Part shown: piece by piece, positions 1 through 6,544 of the stretch
Layout of the letters: each line of letters starts with the position of its first letter
Numbering within the stretch: the first letter of the stretch is position 1
Assembly: GCA_027485075.1 (NCBI GenBank)
Contig: JAIXRT010000270.1
Coordinates: 1 to 9,353, forward strand
Direction: 5' to 3'
DNA length: 9,353 nt
From: Cytophagaceae bacterium
GTDB lineage: Bacteria; Bacteroidota; Bacteroidia; Cytophagales; Spirosomataceae
The notes under the pieces: generated by a model
What the model saw: the letters and a program-made list of their open reading frames with translations, nothing else
Told to the model about the DNA's origin: nothing
Databases searched by the model: none
Made by a program: the position numbers and the translations under genes

Positions 1-1
1 A

Positions 2-439
2 TCAGGCGCAACGGTAGGGTATTTTGATCAATTGAATAATACTCAAAATAAAGTTGTTTCATTGAATTTGAACATTCCGATTTTCACGAAATATGCGAAT
101 CGGACGCGTGTGTTACAGGCAGGTTTACAGCAGCGCAATGCGGAGATTGAAGCGGAGCGCGCGCGCTTAACCTTGCGTCAAAACATTGAGCAGGCGTATG
201 TAAATATGTTGAATGCGGCGAAGCGTTATGAAGCGGGCGCGATACAGGTGTCGGCTTTGGAAGAAAGCTTTCGCGCTTCGGAGAGTCGGTTTTCGGCGGG
301 AACGATTGATTTTGTCAACTATAATTTACAGAAGACAAATTTGGATAAGGCGCGTTTGAGTTTGGTTCAGGTCAAATATGACTACGTATTCCGGACGAAG
401 ATTTTAGATTTTTATCAAGGAAAAAGTTTGACGTTTTAG
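2..439 (+). CDS. TolC-family outer-membrane efflux protein, C-terminal part
   Basis: This is the last 145 codons of an outer-membrane factor, the trimeric channel that carries substrates from a periplasmic adaptor across the outer membrane. The frame is open to the left edge, so the gene is cut by the window and its true start is outside; the TTG at 32 is not a credible start. The segment around nt 59-91 (SLNLNIPIF) followed by a long helical stretch matches the second repeat of the TolC fold, in which a beta strand leads into a coiled-coil helix (QAGLQQRNAEIEAERARLTL and onward). The ending, TKILDFYQGKSLTF, is typical of Bacteroidota members of the family. It lies 96 bp upstream of a HlyD/MacA adaptor on the same strand, which fits an efflux operon. 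Family assignment is firm; the substrate cannot be told. Confidence 0.85.
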   Translation, partial: SGATVGYFDQLNNTQNKVVSLNLNIPIFTKYANRTRVLQAGLQQRNAEIEAERARLTLRQNIEQAYVNMLNAAKRYEAGAIQVSALEESFRASESRFSAGTIDFVNYNLQKTNLDKARLSLVQVKYDYVFRTKILDFYQGKSLTF

Positions 440-493
440 AGGTGAGAAGTAAGCGTTTTGGGGCGAAAATAAAATATTAATTAACATACTGGT

Positions 494-521
494 GACTAGT
501 GACTGACGACTAGCGACTGAA
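494..521. repeat. two tandem copies of a 14-bp unit
   Basis: GACTAGTGACTGAC at 494-507 is followed directly by GACTAGCGACTGAA at 508-521, differing at two positions. The repeat sits between the TolC-family gene and the adaptor gene, 15 bp before the adaptor ATG. It has no clear dyad and no role that I can support. Confidence 0.7.
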
Positions 522-535
522 TAACAAGTAAGCAT

Positions 536-1915
536 ATGAAAGGTAAAAAAACATGGTATATCATCGGAGCTGCGGTGGTATTAATTTTCGGGGGTTTAGC
601 GCTTGCGAAGAAGATGGAGTGGATTGGTAAGGTAGAGCCTACGGAAGTAGAGTATACGAAGGTGGTGCGTGGAACGATTGTGGAGAAGGTTTCTGCATCG
701 GGAAAAATTCAGCCTGAGGTTGAGGTGAAGGTTTCTCCGGATGTATCAGGTGAGATTGTTTCTTTAAATGTGGCGGAGGGAGATTCAGTGGTAGCCGGTC
801 AGGAGTTATTGAAGATTCGCCCAGATAACTATGTATCATTATTAGCTCGTGCGGAGGCACAGGTTAATGCACAAAAGGCGGGTTCGGAGCAGAGCAAGGC
901 GGTATTGGCGCAGAGTGAGGCGCGTTTAAGCAAGGCGAAGATTGATTTTGATCGGAACGATCGTTTGCACAAGGATAAGGTTATTTCAGATGCCGACTTC
1001 GATCAGTTCCAGTCGGCCTACATCGTTGCCAAACAAGATTTAGAAGCAGCGAAAGCGAATGTGAAGGCGGCGAATTTTAATGTTAAATCAGCGGAGGCGG
1101 CCTTTAAAGAGGCGAAGACGAATTTGACAAAAACAACGATTTATGCACCACAGAGTGGTATTATTTCGAAGTTGAATGTCGAGCTTGGTGAGCGTGTGGT
1201 GGGAACATCACAGATGGCGGGAACGGAGATGTTGCGTATTGCGAACTTGAATAATATGGAGGTTCGGGTGAATGTGAATGAGAATGACATTACGCGGGTG
1301 AGTTTGGGAGATACGGTTATGATTGATGTGGATGCATTTTCATCTTCGGATCGTAAGTTTATGGGAGTCGTATATGAGGTAGCAAGTTCGGCGAATTCAT
1401 CGGGAACGGCGGCTGCGGTATCCAATGATGCGGTGACGGAATTTGAGGTTAAGATTCGTGTGTTGCGTAGTTCGTATGCGGACTTGATTCAGGGTAAATT
1501 GTCGTATCCATTAAAGCCAGGAATGACTGCATCGGTTGAGATTTTAACGAATCGCAAGTCGAATATTTTGACGGTGCCATTGGCGTCTGTTACCACCCGC
1601 GAGTTGGGCGCAGAGAAGAAGTCGGAGGGCGATAAGCCGTCGGAGGATGGTGCAGCAGTGAAAACGCAGGATGATGCCAATGCAGAAAGAAAACGCAAGG
1701 AAAACATCCGAGAGGTGGTCTTTGTGGAGGAGAAAGGTAAAGTGAAGCAGGTTGAGGTGAAGACAGGTATTTCGGATTTTGAGCACATTGAAATTGTTTC
1801 TGGTTTGAAGGATGGCCAACAAATCATTTCGGGTCCGTATGCGACGGTAGCTAAGAAGCTGAATGCGGGAGACTTAGTGAAGAAGAAGGAGGAAAAGAAG
1901 AAGTCTGACAAATAA
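536..1915 (+). CDS. HlyD/MacA-type periplasmic adaptor (membrane fusion protein)
   Basis: This 459-residue protein is the periplasmic adaptor of a tripartite efflux pump. It links an inner-membrane transporter to the TolC-type channel encoded just upstream. A short charged N-terminus and a hydrophobic segment at about residues 7-24 act as membrane anchor or uncleaved signal. Residues about 60-96 are the first lipoyl half, followed by an Ala/Lys/Glu-rich alpha hairpin (about 97-200) and the second lipoyl half beginning TIYAPQSGII (201-210). The beta-barrel and membrane-proximal domains follow from about 240. Residues about 356-392 form a charged, low-complexity insertion within the membrane-proximal part, and the C-terminus is lysine-rich (KKKEEKKKSDK). 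Domain order is closest to MacA-like adaptors that serve ABC transporters. No MacB-type gene follows, because a terminator begins 14 bp after the stop, so the inner-membrane partner must lie elsewhere. Confidence 0.9.
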   Translation: MKGKKTWYIIGAAVVLIFGGLALAKKMEWIGKVEPTEVEYTKVVRGTIVEKVSASGKIQPEVEVKVSPDVSGEIVSLNVAEGDSVVAGQELLKIRPDNYVSLLARAEAQVNAQKAGSEQSKAVLAQSEARLSKAKIDFDRNDRLHKDKVISDADFDQFQSAYIVAKQDLEAAKANVKAANFNVKSAEAAFKEAKTNLTKTTIYAPQSGIISKLNVELGERVVGTSQMAGTEMLRIANLNNMEVRVNVNENDITRVSLGDTVMIDVDAFSSSDRKFMGVVYEVASSANSSGTAAAVSNDAVTEFEVKIRVLRSSYADLIQGKLSYPLKPGMTASVEILTNRKSNILTVPLASVTTRELGAEKKSEGDKPSEDGAAVKTQDDANAERKRKENIREVVFVEEKGKVKQVEVKTGISDFEHIEIVSGLKDGQQIISGPYATVAKKLNAGDLVKKKEEKKKSDK

Positions 1916-1928
1916 AAACAAAAAAAAC

Positions 1929-1969
1929 AGGGGGCTATCTTGCATATATTGATTTAGCCCCCTATTTTT
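1929..1969 (+). terminator. intrinsic terminator after the efflux operon
   Basis: A 9-bp perfect stem (AGGGGGCTA at 1929-1937 pairing with TAGCCCCCT at 1955-1963) encloses a 17-nt loop and is followed by ATTTTTG. It starts 14 bp after the adaptor stop codon, so it ends that operon before the tRNA gene. Confidence 0.85.
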
Positions 1970-1991
1970 GCAGTCCCAATAGGAACAATAT

Positions 1992-2065
1992 TCCTTCTTA
2001 GCTCAGTTGGTTAGAGCACATGACTGTTAATCATGGGGTCCCTGGTTCGAGCCCAGGAGAGGGAG
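1992..2065 (+). tRNA. tRNA-Asn (anticodon GTT)
   Basis: A full cloverleaf can be drawn. The acceptor TCCTTCT (1992-1998) pairs with AGAGGGA (2058-2064), with one G-U pair. The D stem is GCTC/GAGC (2001-2004, 2014-2017). The anticodon stem CATGA/TCATG encloses the loop CTGTTAA with anticodon GTT at 2026-2028. The variable loop is GGGTC, and the T arm is CCTGG-TTCGAGC-CCAGG (2041-2057). The discriminator base is G2065; CCA is not encoded. The 3' half also holds the end of the serine recombinase frame on the other strand, which makes this the likely insertion site of the element to the right. Confidence 0.95.
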
Positions 2066-2070
2066 CGGTA
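2031..2070. other. candidate left attachment site within the tRNA-Asn 3' half
   Basis: The final residues of the serine recombinase (PSPGLEPGTP and stop) are encoded by the antisense strand of the tRNA T arm, variable loop and 3' arm of the anticodon stem. A recombinase gene abutting and entering a tRNA 3' end is the usual layout of an element that integrates there. The exact crossover is not visible without an empty site or the right end. Confidence 0.5.
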
Positions 2071-3581
2071 ATCAAAAAGAGGTCATAATCGACCTCTTTT
2101 TTGTTTTTAGACTCTTTCAAAACCTCGTTTAAATCAAATAGGACACGAATTGGTTCAGTGAATGGGGTGGTTGCAACTCTTCCATTTTCAACTATCAGTT
2201 TTTCATCAAAGATGCAACTCAATATCTTGAATTTTGTAGTACCATTAGCGTTTCTGTAGTAGGAAACGAGGTTCTCTAACATAGGAATGTGTTTTTTAAC
2301 ATAGCTCCTAAATAAACTACCGTTCTCTTTGATGTTTGCAACCTTGTCATTCAAAGACACTAATTCAACATCTAATTTGAACTTTATTTCGTTGTATGCC
2401 TTAGAGCCTAACTCTCCATCCAAGAATGTATTTAAAAGGTTTGTCTGTCTTGTCTGAATACGTTCTATGTCGTTTTGTAATTTGGATAAATCATTAGCCT
2501 TGTTGACTTCTTCGCGGCTCATTACTTTCTCAAGAATTGCGTGGTATAACTTAACTGATTCTGCAGAAAACTGAATTGATTTTAATATGTCTTCAATGCT
2601 ATTGTGAACATCTCCAATTCGGTGTCTTTGGGTTTTGTCACATTTTGGACACAAATAATAATGATGTTTTGAGCCACTTCTACCTGTTGAGGCATACGCA
2701 GTTAATGACCGCTGTGAGTGAACAGGACATTTTAGTAAACCCTTGAGAGGATATAAATCAGTTTTATCTAATCCAAACTTCATATTTCTTCTCCGGCCAT
2801 CTAAAATATCATTAGCTCTATAAAATAGTTCTTCTGATATTAAAGGCTCATGTAGTCCTTTTGAATATACTTCGGGATTGTCTTTGTACTCTTTAATATG
2901 AATTTTCCCAATATATACTTGGTTTCTAATAATGAAAGGGAAGTTATTTTTGGTCATTTTGACTCCCTTAGAATATAACCATTTACGAACTTCGTCTGCC
3001 GAATATGCACCAGAGGCCATTCTTTCAAATGATTCAATAATTAATGGAGCCTTCTCGTTTCGGACTAATGTCGAGTTCTTTCCATCTCTAAAGTTATTAT
3101 ATCCCTTGGGTGCTGTACCCATCCAACAACCCTCTAATTTTGCACGTCTTGAAGCTTCTGTGGTTCGAATAGAGTTCTTATCGTTTTCTATTTCTGGAGC
3201 CGTCAGATACAATGCCAATAACATTTTATTGTCAGGTATTGATAAGTCTAATGGCTGTTCAACAGATTCAACTTTAATACCCAACTTATCGAGGTACTTA
3301 ATCATAGTTAGGGCGTCTAACTGATTTCTGCTAAATCTGTCCCACCGTAAAAAAACGATTTTTTGAACCAGTCCTTTGTTTGCTTTTATGAATGCAAGGA
3401 TTTTGGTCCATTGTGGTCTTTCGAAGGTTTTTGCCGAGTAGTCTTCGGTGAATGTTCTTAAAACCTTAAAATCCTTTACCTCAGAAAACTTTGATAGTAC
3501 ACTTTCTTGATGAGCAAGTGAATATCCTTTTTCAGCTTGCTCGTCTGTACTCACCCGGATATAATGTATAACATTCGTCAT
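2031..3581 (-). CDS. large serine recombinase (site-specific integrase)
   Basis: This 516-residue protein cuts and rejoins DNA through a 5'-phosphoserine link and is the probable integrase of the element. The N-terminal resolvase domain (about 1-145) has YIRVSTDEQ with catalytic Ser11 and supporting Arg9, then RWDRFSRN with Asp81, Arg82 and Arg85. A recombinase domain follows (about 155-265, with GTAPKGY at 155-161). A zinc ribbon-like segment has Cys285, His288, Cys311 and Cys314. A coiled coil spans about 355-430. The length is typical of the large serine group. The start ATG lies 50 bp inside the upstream 66-codon gene, preceded by purine-rich AAAGAAGAAGAAC, so translation is probably coupled. 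The C-terminus is odd: the frame runs through a terminator hairpin and ends inside the tRNA, so the last 10-20 residues may be an accident of integration. Confidence 0.93.
   Translation of the reverse strand: MTNVIHYIRVSTDEQAEKGYSLAHQESVLSKFSEVKDFKVLRTFTEDYSAKTFERPQWTKILAFIKANKGLVQKIVFLRWDRFSRNQLDALTMIKYLDKLGIKVESVEQPLDLSIPDNKMLLALYLTAPEIENDKNSIRTTEASRRAKLEGCWMGTAPKGYNNFRDGKNSTLVRNEKAPLIIESFERMASGAYSADEVRKWLYSKGVKMTKNNFPFIIRNQVYIGKIHIKEYKDNPEVYSKGLHEPLISEELFYRANDILDGRRRNMKFGLDKTDLYPLKGLLKCPVHSQRSLTAYASTGRSGSKHHYYLCPKCDKTQRHRIGDVHNSIEDILKSIQFSAESVKLYHAILEKVMSREEVNKANDLSKLQNDIERIQTRQTNLLNTFLDGELGSKAYNEIKFKLDVELVSLNDKVANIKENGSLFRSYVKKHIPMLENLVSYYRNANGTTKFKILSCIFDEKLIVENGRVATTPFTEPIRVLFDLNEVLKESKNKKEVDYDLFLITAPSPGLEPGTP
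2074..2103. terminator. symmetrical (bidirectional) terminator hairpin inside the recombinase frame
   Basis: AAAAAGAGGTC (2074-2084) pairs perfectly with GACCTCTTTTT (2091-2101) around a 6-nt loop. There is a T run on the 3' side and, on the other strand, one at the mirrored end. On the + strand it would stop the tRNA transcript 9 nt after the discriminator base. On the - strand it would stop the element's leftward operon, yet the recombinase frame is still open there (it encodes about KKEVDYDLFLI). Confidence 0.8.
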
Positions 3582-3732
3582 GTTCTTCTTCTTTTAAATT
3601 TTCATTTATATAATTGCTGTATTCGATTTCCGCTAGCGACAAAAGAAAGTCTCTTATCAATAGGACCTGTTCTGTGGTAAACTTTGTTTTACCGGCATTC
3701 AGGATTTTGGTTGCATCTTTTTGATTTACCAT
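3532..3732 (-). CDS. small helical protein overlapping the recombinase start
   Basis: This is a 66-residue acidic protein, mostly helical by eye. Its core KILNAGKTKFTTEQVLLIRD (residues 9-28) followed by FLLSLAEIEY resembles short proteins I recall upstream of site-specific recombinase genes in Bacteroidota; I know no name or function for them. Its 3' end overlaps the recombinase start by 50 bp in another frame, so the two are very likely one transcriptional unit with coupled translation. The context suggests a partner or regulator of the recombinase, such as a directionality factor, but that is inference. The ATG at 3730-3732 is the only good start. No cysteine pair or membrane segment is visible. 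Confidence 0.75.
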   Translation of the reverse strand: MVNQKDATKILNAGKTKFTTEQVLLIRDFLLSLAEIEYSNYINENLKEEEHDECYTLYPGEYRRAS

Positions 3733-3802
3733 GGTATGAAGTGTTTAAAAATATGGCGATAATATGGATTATGCTGCATTTTTGGTTTTTGTTAAATTAT
3801 TC
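3733..3802 (-). other. intergenic stretch carrying a gene-end-like remnant
   Basis: These 70 bp separate the dead recombinase and the 66-codon gene. On the - strand they contain a stop-free run ending in GCAGCATAA (3777-3769), which would encode LTKTKNAA and stop. The same GCAGCATAA ending closes the polymerase-like gene (4197-4189), and the methyltransferase gene also ends in GCAGCATAA. It looks like the leftover 3' end of a gene, or a shared short repeat. No hairpin with a T run was seen. Confidence 0.4.
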
Positions 3803-4186
3803 CTAATCTATTGTTGGTCCATATTTTAACAATTCGGAATTATCCATCAGGGTTATTTTTTCTGATGTTGTTTGTATTTCTACTCCAAAACCCTTAAACA
3901 CCTCTACCTCATTCATAAATAGAATTTGGTTTCTGATAATTCTATTCAAATTTGTAGATAAGACCATGTCGATTTCACCCGGGTTGTTTTTAATATAGGA
4001 CTTTAATTTTGACCACTCGGGCCTATCAAAAGTTTTCCCAGAAAACATCTCTCTGTATGCACCGATGATTTGGTAATTATATGTCCGGCAATGGACTATT
4101 AATTCTTCTTCTTGACGATTTAGTGGATTTGGACCTTCTATGTCTTCAATGGTTGCAATTCTTGAATATATGATTACTTTTTTCAT
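3803..4186 (-). CDS. catalytically dead serine recombinase N-terminal domain
   Basis: This 127-residue protein aligns with residues 1 to about 125 of the full-length recombinase of the same element, keeping the same numbering at key sites. Tyr7 and Arg9 are kept (YSRIAT), but the catalytic Ser11 is Ala11. Asp81 of the DRxxR motif is Asn81 (NRIIRN), while Arg82 and Arg85 remain. SGKTFDRPEW (49-58) matches SAKTFERPQW of the active enzyme. The protein stops at the beginning of the long helix that joins the catalytic domain to DNA binding, so the recombinase and zinc domains are absent. Its ATG lies 2 bp after the polymerase-like gene's stop, so it is probably translated as part of that operon. 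It cannot be an active recombinase. It could be decaying, or be kept as a dimerisation partner or inhibitor. Confidence 0.85.
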   Translation of the reverse strand: MKKVIIYSRIATIEDIEGPNPLNRQEEELIVHCRTYNYQIIGAYREMFSGKTFDRPEWSKLKSYIKNNPGEIDMVLSTNLNRIIRNQILFMNEVEVFKGFGVEIQTTSEKITLMDNSELLKYGPTID

Positions 4187-4188
4187 GG

Positions 4189-5784
4189 TTATGCTGCGTT
4201 TTGATATGATTCAGATTTTCGATAATTGGATATAAAGTATAGCCCTCGTTCGATATTGGATTTAAAGACCCCACCTTTTACCTCCTCAAATCGTTCCTCT
4301 GAATTGACGGGTTTTATCTCGACCCATTCATCATCGACATCTTGCCGGCGTGGGTAAATCTCTGTTCTGGGGGGTTCAATTTTCAAGCCGGGTTCTACAC
4401 CAATAAATTCTCTACAGGTTGTTACAATCAAATTGGCAATGTCTTGCGTGTATTCCTTATATGAGAATAGGCCATCATGAATGGTGAAGAGAGGAATATC
4501 AGTTTGTTGGTTCAAAAATTGCCGGCAGACATTGTGTATCAGTAACCAACTTTCACACCTTTGCATGACTAAGGCGAATTCTCTTTTACCAATAACCTGA
4601 TGTGATAACTCCAGCCATTTATTCACACCGCTGAATATTTTAGTGAACATCTTTATTTGGTCATCATGTTGTCTAAATCCCCTTTTATCACTAAAAAGAA
4701 TATACATCATCTTATCCTTAAACTCCTTTCTCATTCTAAGAAATTCATCATCATGTATTGGAGTATTAAACCCTTTTGAAATGACATATTTGTAGAAGTC
4801 ATTATTAAATGGGATTTCTTGAAATTCAACTATTGATTGAACTTCATTTGGGAAGAAAAATTCACCCCACATAAAGGGATACCTACCTGAAATAGGATTA
4901 AAGAAGTTATATTTAATTAATCCACTATTATTTAACTTATTATATACATCTCTATAGATAGTACAAAGATTGAATCCATAACCAACACCTTCAATAAAAC
5001 TATTATTCATCACCTTACTTAAAATATAAGGTTGACTAGCACTTAAATCAATGGAGTATAATGGCTTACCGCTACATTCCACAAATCCTCTTAATACTTT
5101 AGGTAGATTAGTGAATACCGAATTCACTCTATGATTACTACCGGCAACCATAGGATTTAGTTCTCCATCTTCAAGTTTCTGAACATCAAATAACCATCGA
5201 CCAACAACATTATAAATCAGTTGTTTTTGATAACAGTTGTTTTCATCCACACGATGGAGTAGCTCTTGACCAAAGTTTGAAATGTAGTCGTAGACAGAGG
5301 GATTAATACCCATTTGATGTTTATGGTATTGCTCTATCAAGAAACTATAATGTTTGGTCATTCTTATAGACTCCGCATCTTCGGGAAGGTACTTTAATAC
5401 CTTGGAAGCAAATTTGGCAGGCAGTTGACGGTACACGTATTCCCCAGTATTATATTGGGATGTTAATCTGTATCCTTTGCATTTGGGTTCCTTATCAGGA
5501 AGGTTGGAATATGATTCGTCACATTCCACCACGGGGTTAATTTTACTTGTGAGCAAACCTACTATATCGTAGTAATCGTCACCAATGATTTGTTTCATCA
5601 CCTCAGAACATATATTCCGATAGAAATTATTGTCCTTATTTATCTTCCAATTTTCATTGGTGGTCATTACCTGTGATAAGAAATAATTGATTCTCATCTC
5701 GAATCCTTTCGCCTTGGTTGGCGAGACATTAAGTCCCGCCACCATAGCTTTTACATCAACAGAAGTTGGTATTACAATTTTCAT
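4189..5784 (-). CDS. compact divergent family A-like (Pol I / T7 RNAP superfamily) polymerase
   Basis: This 531-residue protein shows the three signature motifs of family A polymerases in order and with correct spacing. Motif A is SIDLSASQPYIL, with metal-binding Asp246; Gln251 falls where Pol I has its Glu steric gate. The motif B O-helix has Arg352, Lys356, Met360 and Phe364 at the four-residue spacing of Pol I R754/K758/F762/Y766 and of T7 RNA polymerase R627/K631/M635/Y639, and GFRQ (369-372) follows as in T7 RNAP. LVMQRCESW (405-413) fits the Pol I IQG region. Motif C is FTIHDGLF, with His436 and Asp437. Residues 1-230 match nothing I know; no 3'-5' exonuclease or 5' nuclease motifs are visible. 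Whether it makes DNA or RNA is open. The start is 10 bp after the 113-codon gene's stop. It is probably part of the element's replication or transcription. Confidence 0.7.
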   Translation of the reverse strand: MKIVIPTSVDVKAMVAGLNVSPTKAKGFEMRINYFLSQVMTTNENWKINKDNNFYRNICSEVMKQIIGDDYYDIVGLLTSKINPVVECDESYSNLPDKEPKCKGYRLTSQYNTGEYVYRQLPAKFASKVLKYLPEDAESIRMTKHYSFLIEQYHKHQMGINPSVYDYISNFGQELLHRVDENNCYQKQLIYNVVGRWLFDVQKLEDGELNPMVAGSNHRVNSVFTNLPKVLRGFVECSGKPLYSIDLSASQPYILSKVMNNSFIEGVGYGFNLCTIYRDVYNKLNNSGLIKYNFFNPISGRYPFMWGEFFFPNEVQSIVEFQEIPFNNDFYKYVISKGFNTPIHDDEFLRMRKEFKDKMMYILFSDKRGFRQHDDQIKMFTKIFSGVNKWLELSHQVIGKREFALVMQRCESWLLIHNVCRQFLNQQTDIPLFTIHDGLFSYKEYTQDIANLIVTTCREFIGVEPGLKIEPPRTEIYPRRQDVDDEWVEIKPVNSEERFEEVKGGVFKSNIERGLYFISNYRKSESYQNAA

Positions 5785-5794
5785 GTTTACCTTT

Positions 5795-6136
5795 TTAGAA
5801 ATCTACGTCCTCGTCTTCATTTTCCTCGTCCAATTCGTTAATCAATTCGATTAACTCAAAATCCACAACTTGTAACTGCTCATTGTTGGATTCAATAAAA
5901 TCTCCAAATCTTTTGAAAACACCTTTACTACCGCCACATTCATAAATGTCAACAGGTCCATGCTCTAAACACATGTCCACATTGCTAATGAAGTTTGTCA
6001 TTAGTTCATGATATGCATCGCTTTGACTACCACTAGAAATAACATAGTTCGATGGAACTTCAAAAGTTTGAAAACCTCTGGCTTCGTAAAAAAACTCAAC
6101 ATGAATTTTTTTGGTACTTGGGGCAATATTTGCCAT
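5795..6136 (-). CDS. small acidic protein, paralogue of the gene upstream
   Basis: This is a 113-residue protein of unknown function. Its N-terminal half (IHVEFFYEARGFQTFEVPSN and then the stretch ending SDAYHELM) aligns with the neighbouring 105-residue protein: both have a beta-rich start, FEVP, a Tyr, a Ser-containing turn, and an Ala-Tyr helix. The last 25 residues are very acidic (NELDEENEDEDVDF), so the overall charge is strongly negative. No catalytic motif, Cys pair or membrane segment is seen. It ends 10 bp before the polymerase-like gene, so they are probably co-transcribed and may work together. DNA mimicry, anti-restriction or a processivity role are possible for an acidic protein here, but nothing proves them. 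Confidence 0.75.
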   Translation of the reverse strand: MANIAPSTKKIHVEFFYEARGFQTFEVPSNYVISSGSQSDAYHELMTNFISNVDMCLEHGPVDIYECGGSKGVFKRFGDFIESNNEQLQVVDFELIELINELDEENEDEDVDF

Positions 6137-6168
6137 GATTAATACAAGGTTGACCTATACACCTTAAG

Positions 6169-6181
6169 GTTAATGATTAAC
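6169..6181. promoter_or_regulatory. 13-bp perfect palindrome, operator-like
   Basis: GTTAATGATTAAC has 6-bp arms around a single central base and lies 33 bp upstream of the 113-codon gene's ATG, in the 90-bp gap between the two paralogues. A second inverted repeat (GGATGTT 6182-6188, AACATCC 6199-6205) is directly adjacent. Together they suggest a protein-binding site or an RNA hairpin in the operon leader. No protein can be assigned. Confidence 0.45.
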
Positions 6182-6205
6182 GGATGTTTATTTATCCCAA
6201 CATCC
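6182..6205. promoter_or_regulatory. 7-bp inverted repeat between the paralogues
   Basis: GGATGTT and AACATCC form a 7-bp stem with a 10-nt loop, 21 bp past the upstream paralogue's stop. There is no T run on the - strand side, so it is not a clear terminator; a processing or pausing hairpin is as likely. Confidence 0.4.
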
Positions 6206-6226
6206 TTAGGGATTACTTAAATCATA

Positions 6227-6544
6227 TTATCTACGGCCTCTTTTAGTTTTCGGAGATTCAAATATTTTTACTTGTACTGTTTTTTCATTTGGATTATAAA
6301 TCTCAAATTCATTTCCAAGACAATTAAGGTCACAGCCATATTCCCCTAAATCTAGATGTTCAGGTTTATATAGGACATTTGGACAATCATCATCATTTAG
6401 GTCATCGATTATATTCTGATAAGCCTCTTCAGGTGAAGAACCGTAAATTTCATAGTCCAATGGGACTTCAAAATATTGTTGCGTAAAGACTGATAAGTAG
6501 ACGTCAACAGTAATTATTTTTGTTGGAAATGGTAATTTTTTCAT
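6227..6544 (-). CDS. small protein, paralogue of the gene downstream
   Basis: This 105-residue protein has no family that I can name. It shares with the 113-residue protein downstream the core YFEVPLDYEI plus the segment SSPEEAYQNII, with the same spacing to the N-terminal strand (TKIITVDVYLSVFTQQ). The middle is rich in Asp (DDLNDDDCPN). Unlike its paralogue it ends in a basic tail (KTKRGRR), so the two have opposite C-terminal charge. The ATG at 6542-6544 follows an AT-rich leader, and a promoter candidate lies about 45 bp upstream. It is the first gene of the operon that runs through the polymerase-like gene. The pair looks like an old tandem duplication, possibly a heterodimer. Confidence 0.7.
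   Translation of the reverse strand: MKKLPFPTKIITVDVYLSVFTQQYFEVPLDYEIYGSSPEEAYQNIIDDLNDDDCPNVLYKPEHLDLGEYGCDLNCLGNEFEIYNPNEKTVQVKIFESPKTKRGRR

Noticed and set aside
639..1911. Several open frames on the - strand opposite the adaptor gene
   Set aside because: They mirror the strongly coding adaptor frame, have low-complexity Ser/Phe/Pro composition and match no family.
2932..3324. 130-codon open frame on the + strand inside the recombinase
   Set aside because: Antisense shadow of a well-recognised recombinase domain.
4189..5784. Reverse transcriptase as the identity of the polymerase-like protein
   Set aside because: No YxDD motif. The Asp-containing motif A, the Arg-Lys O-helix pattern and the HD motif C fit family A instead.
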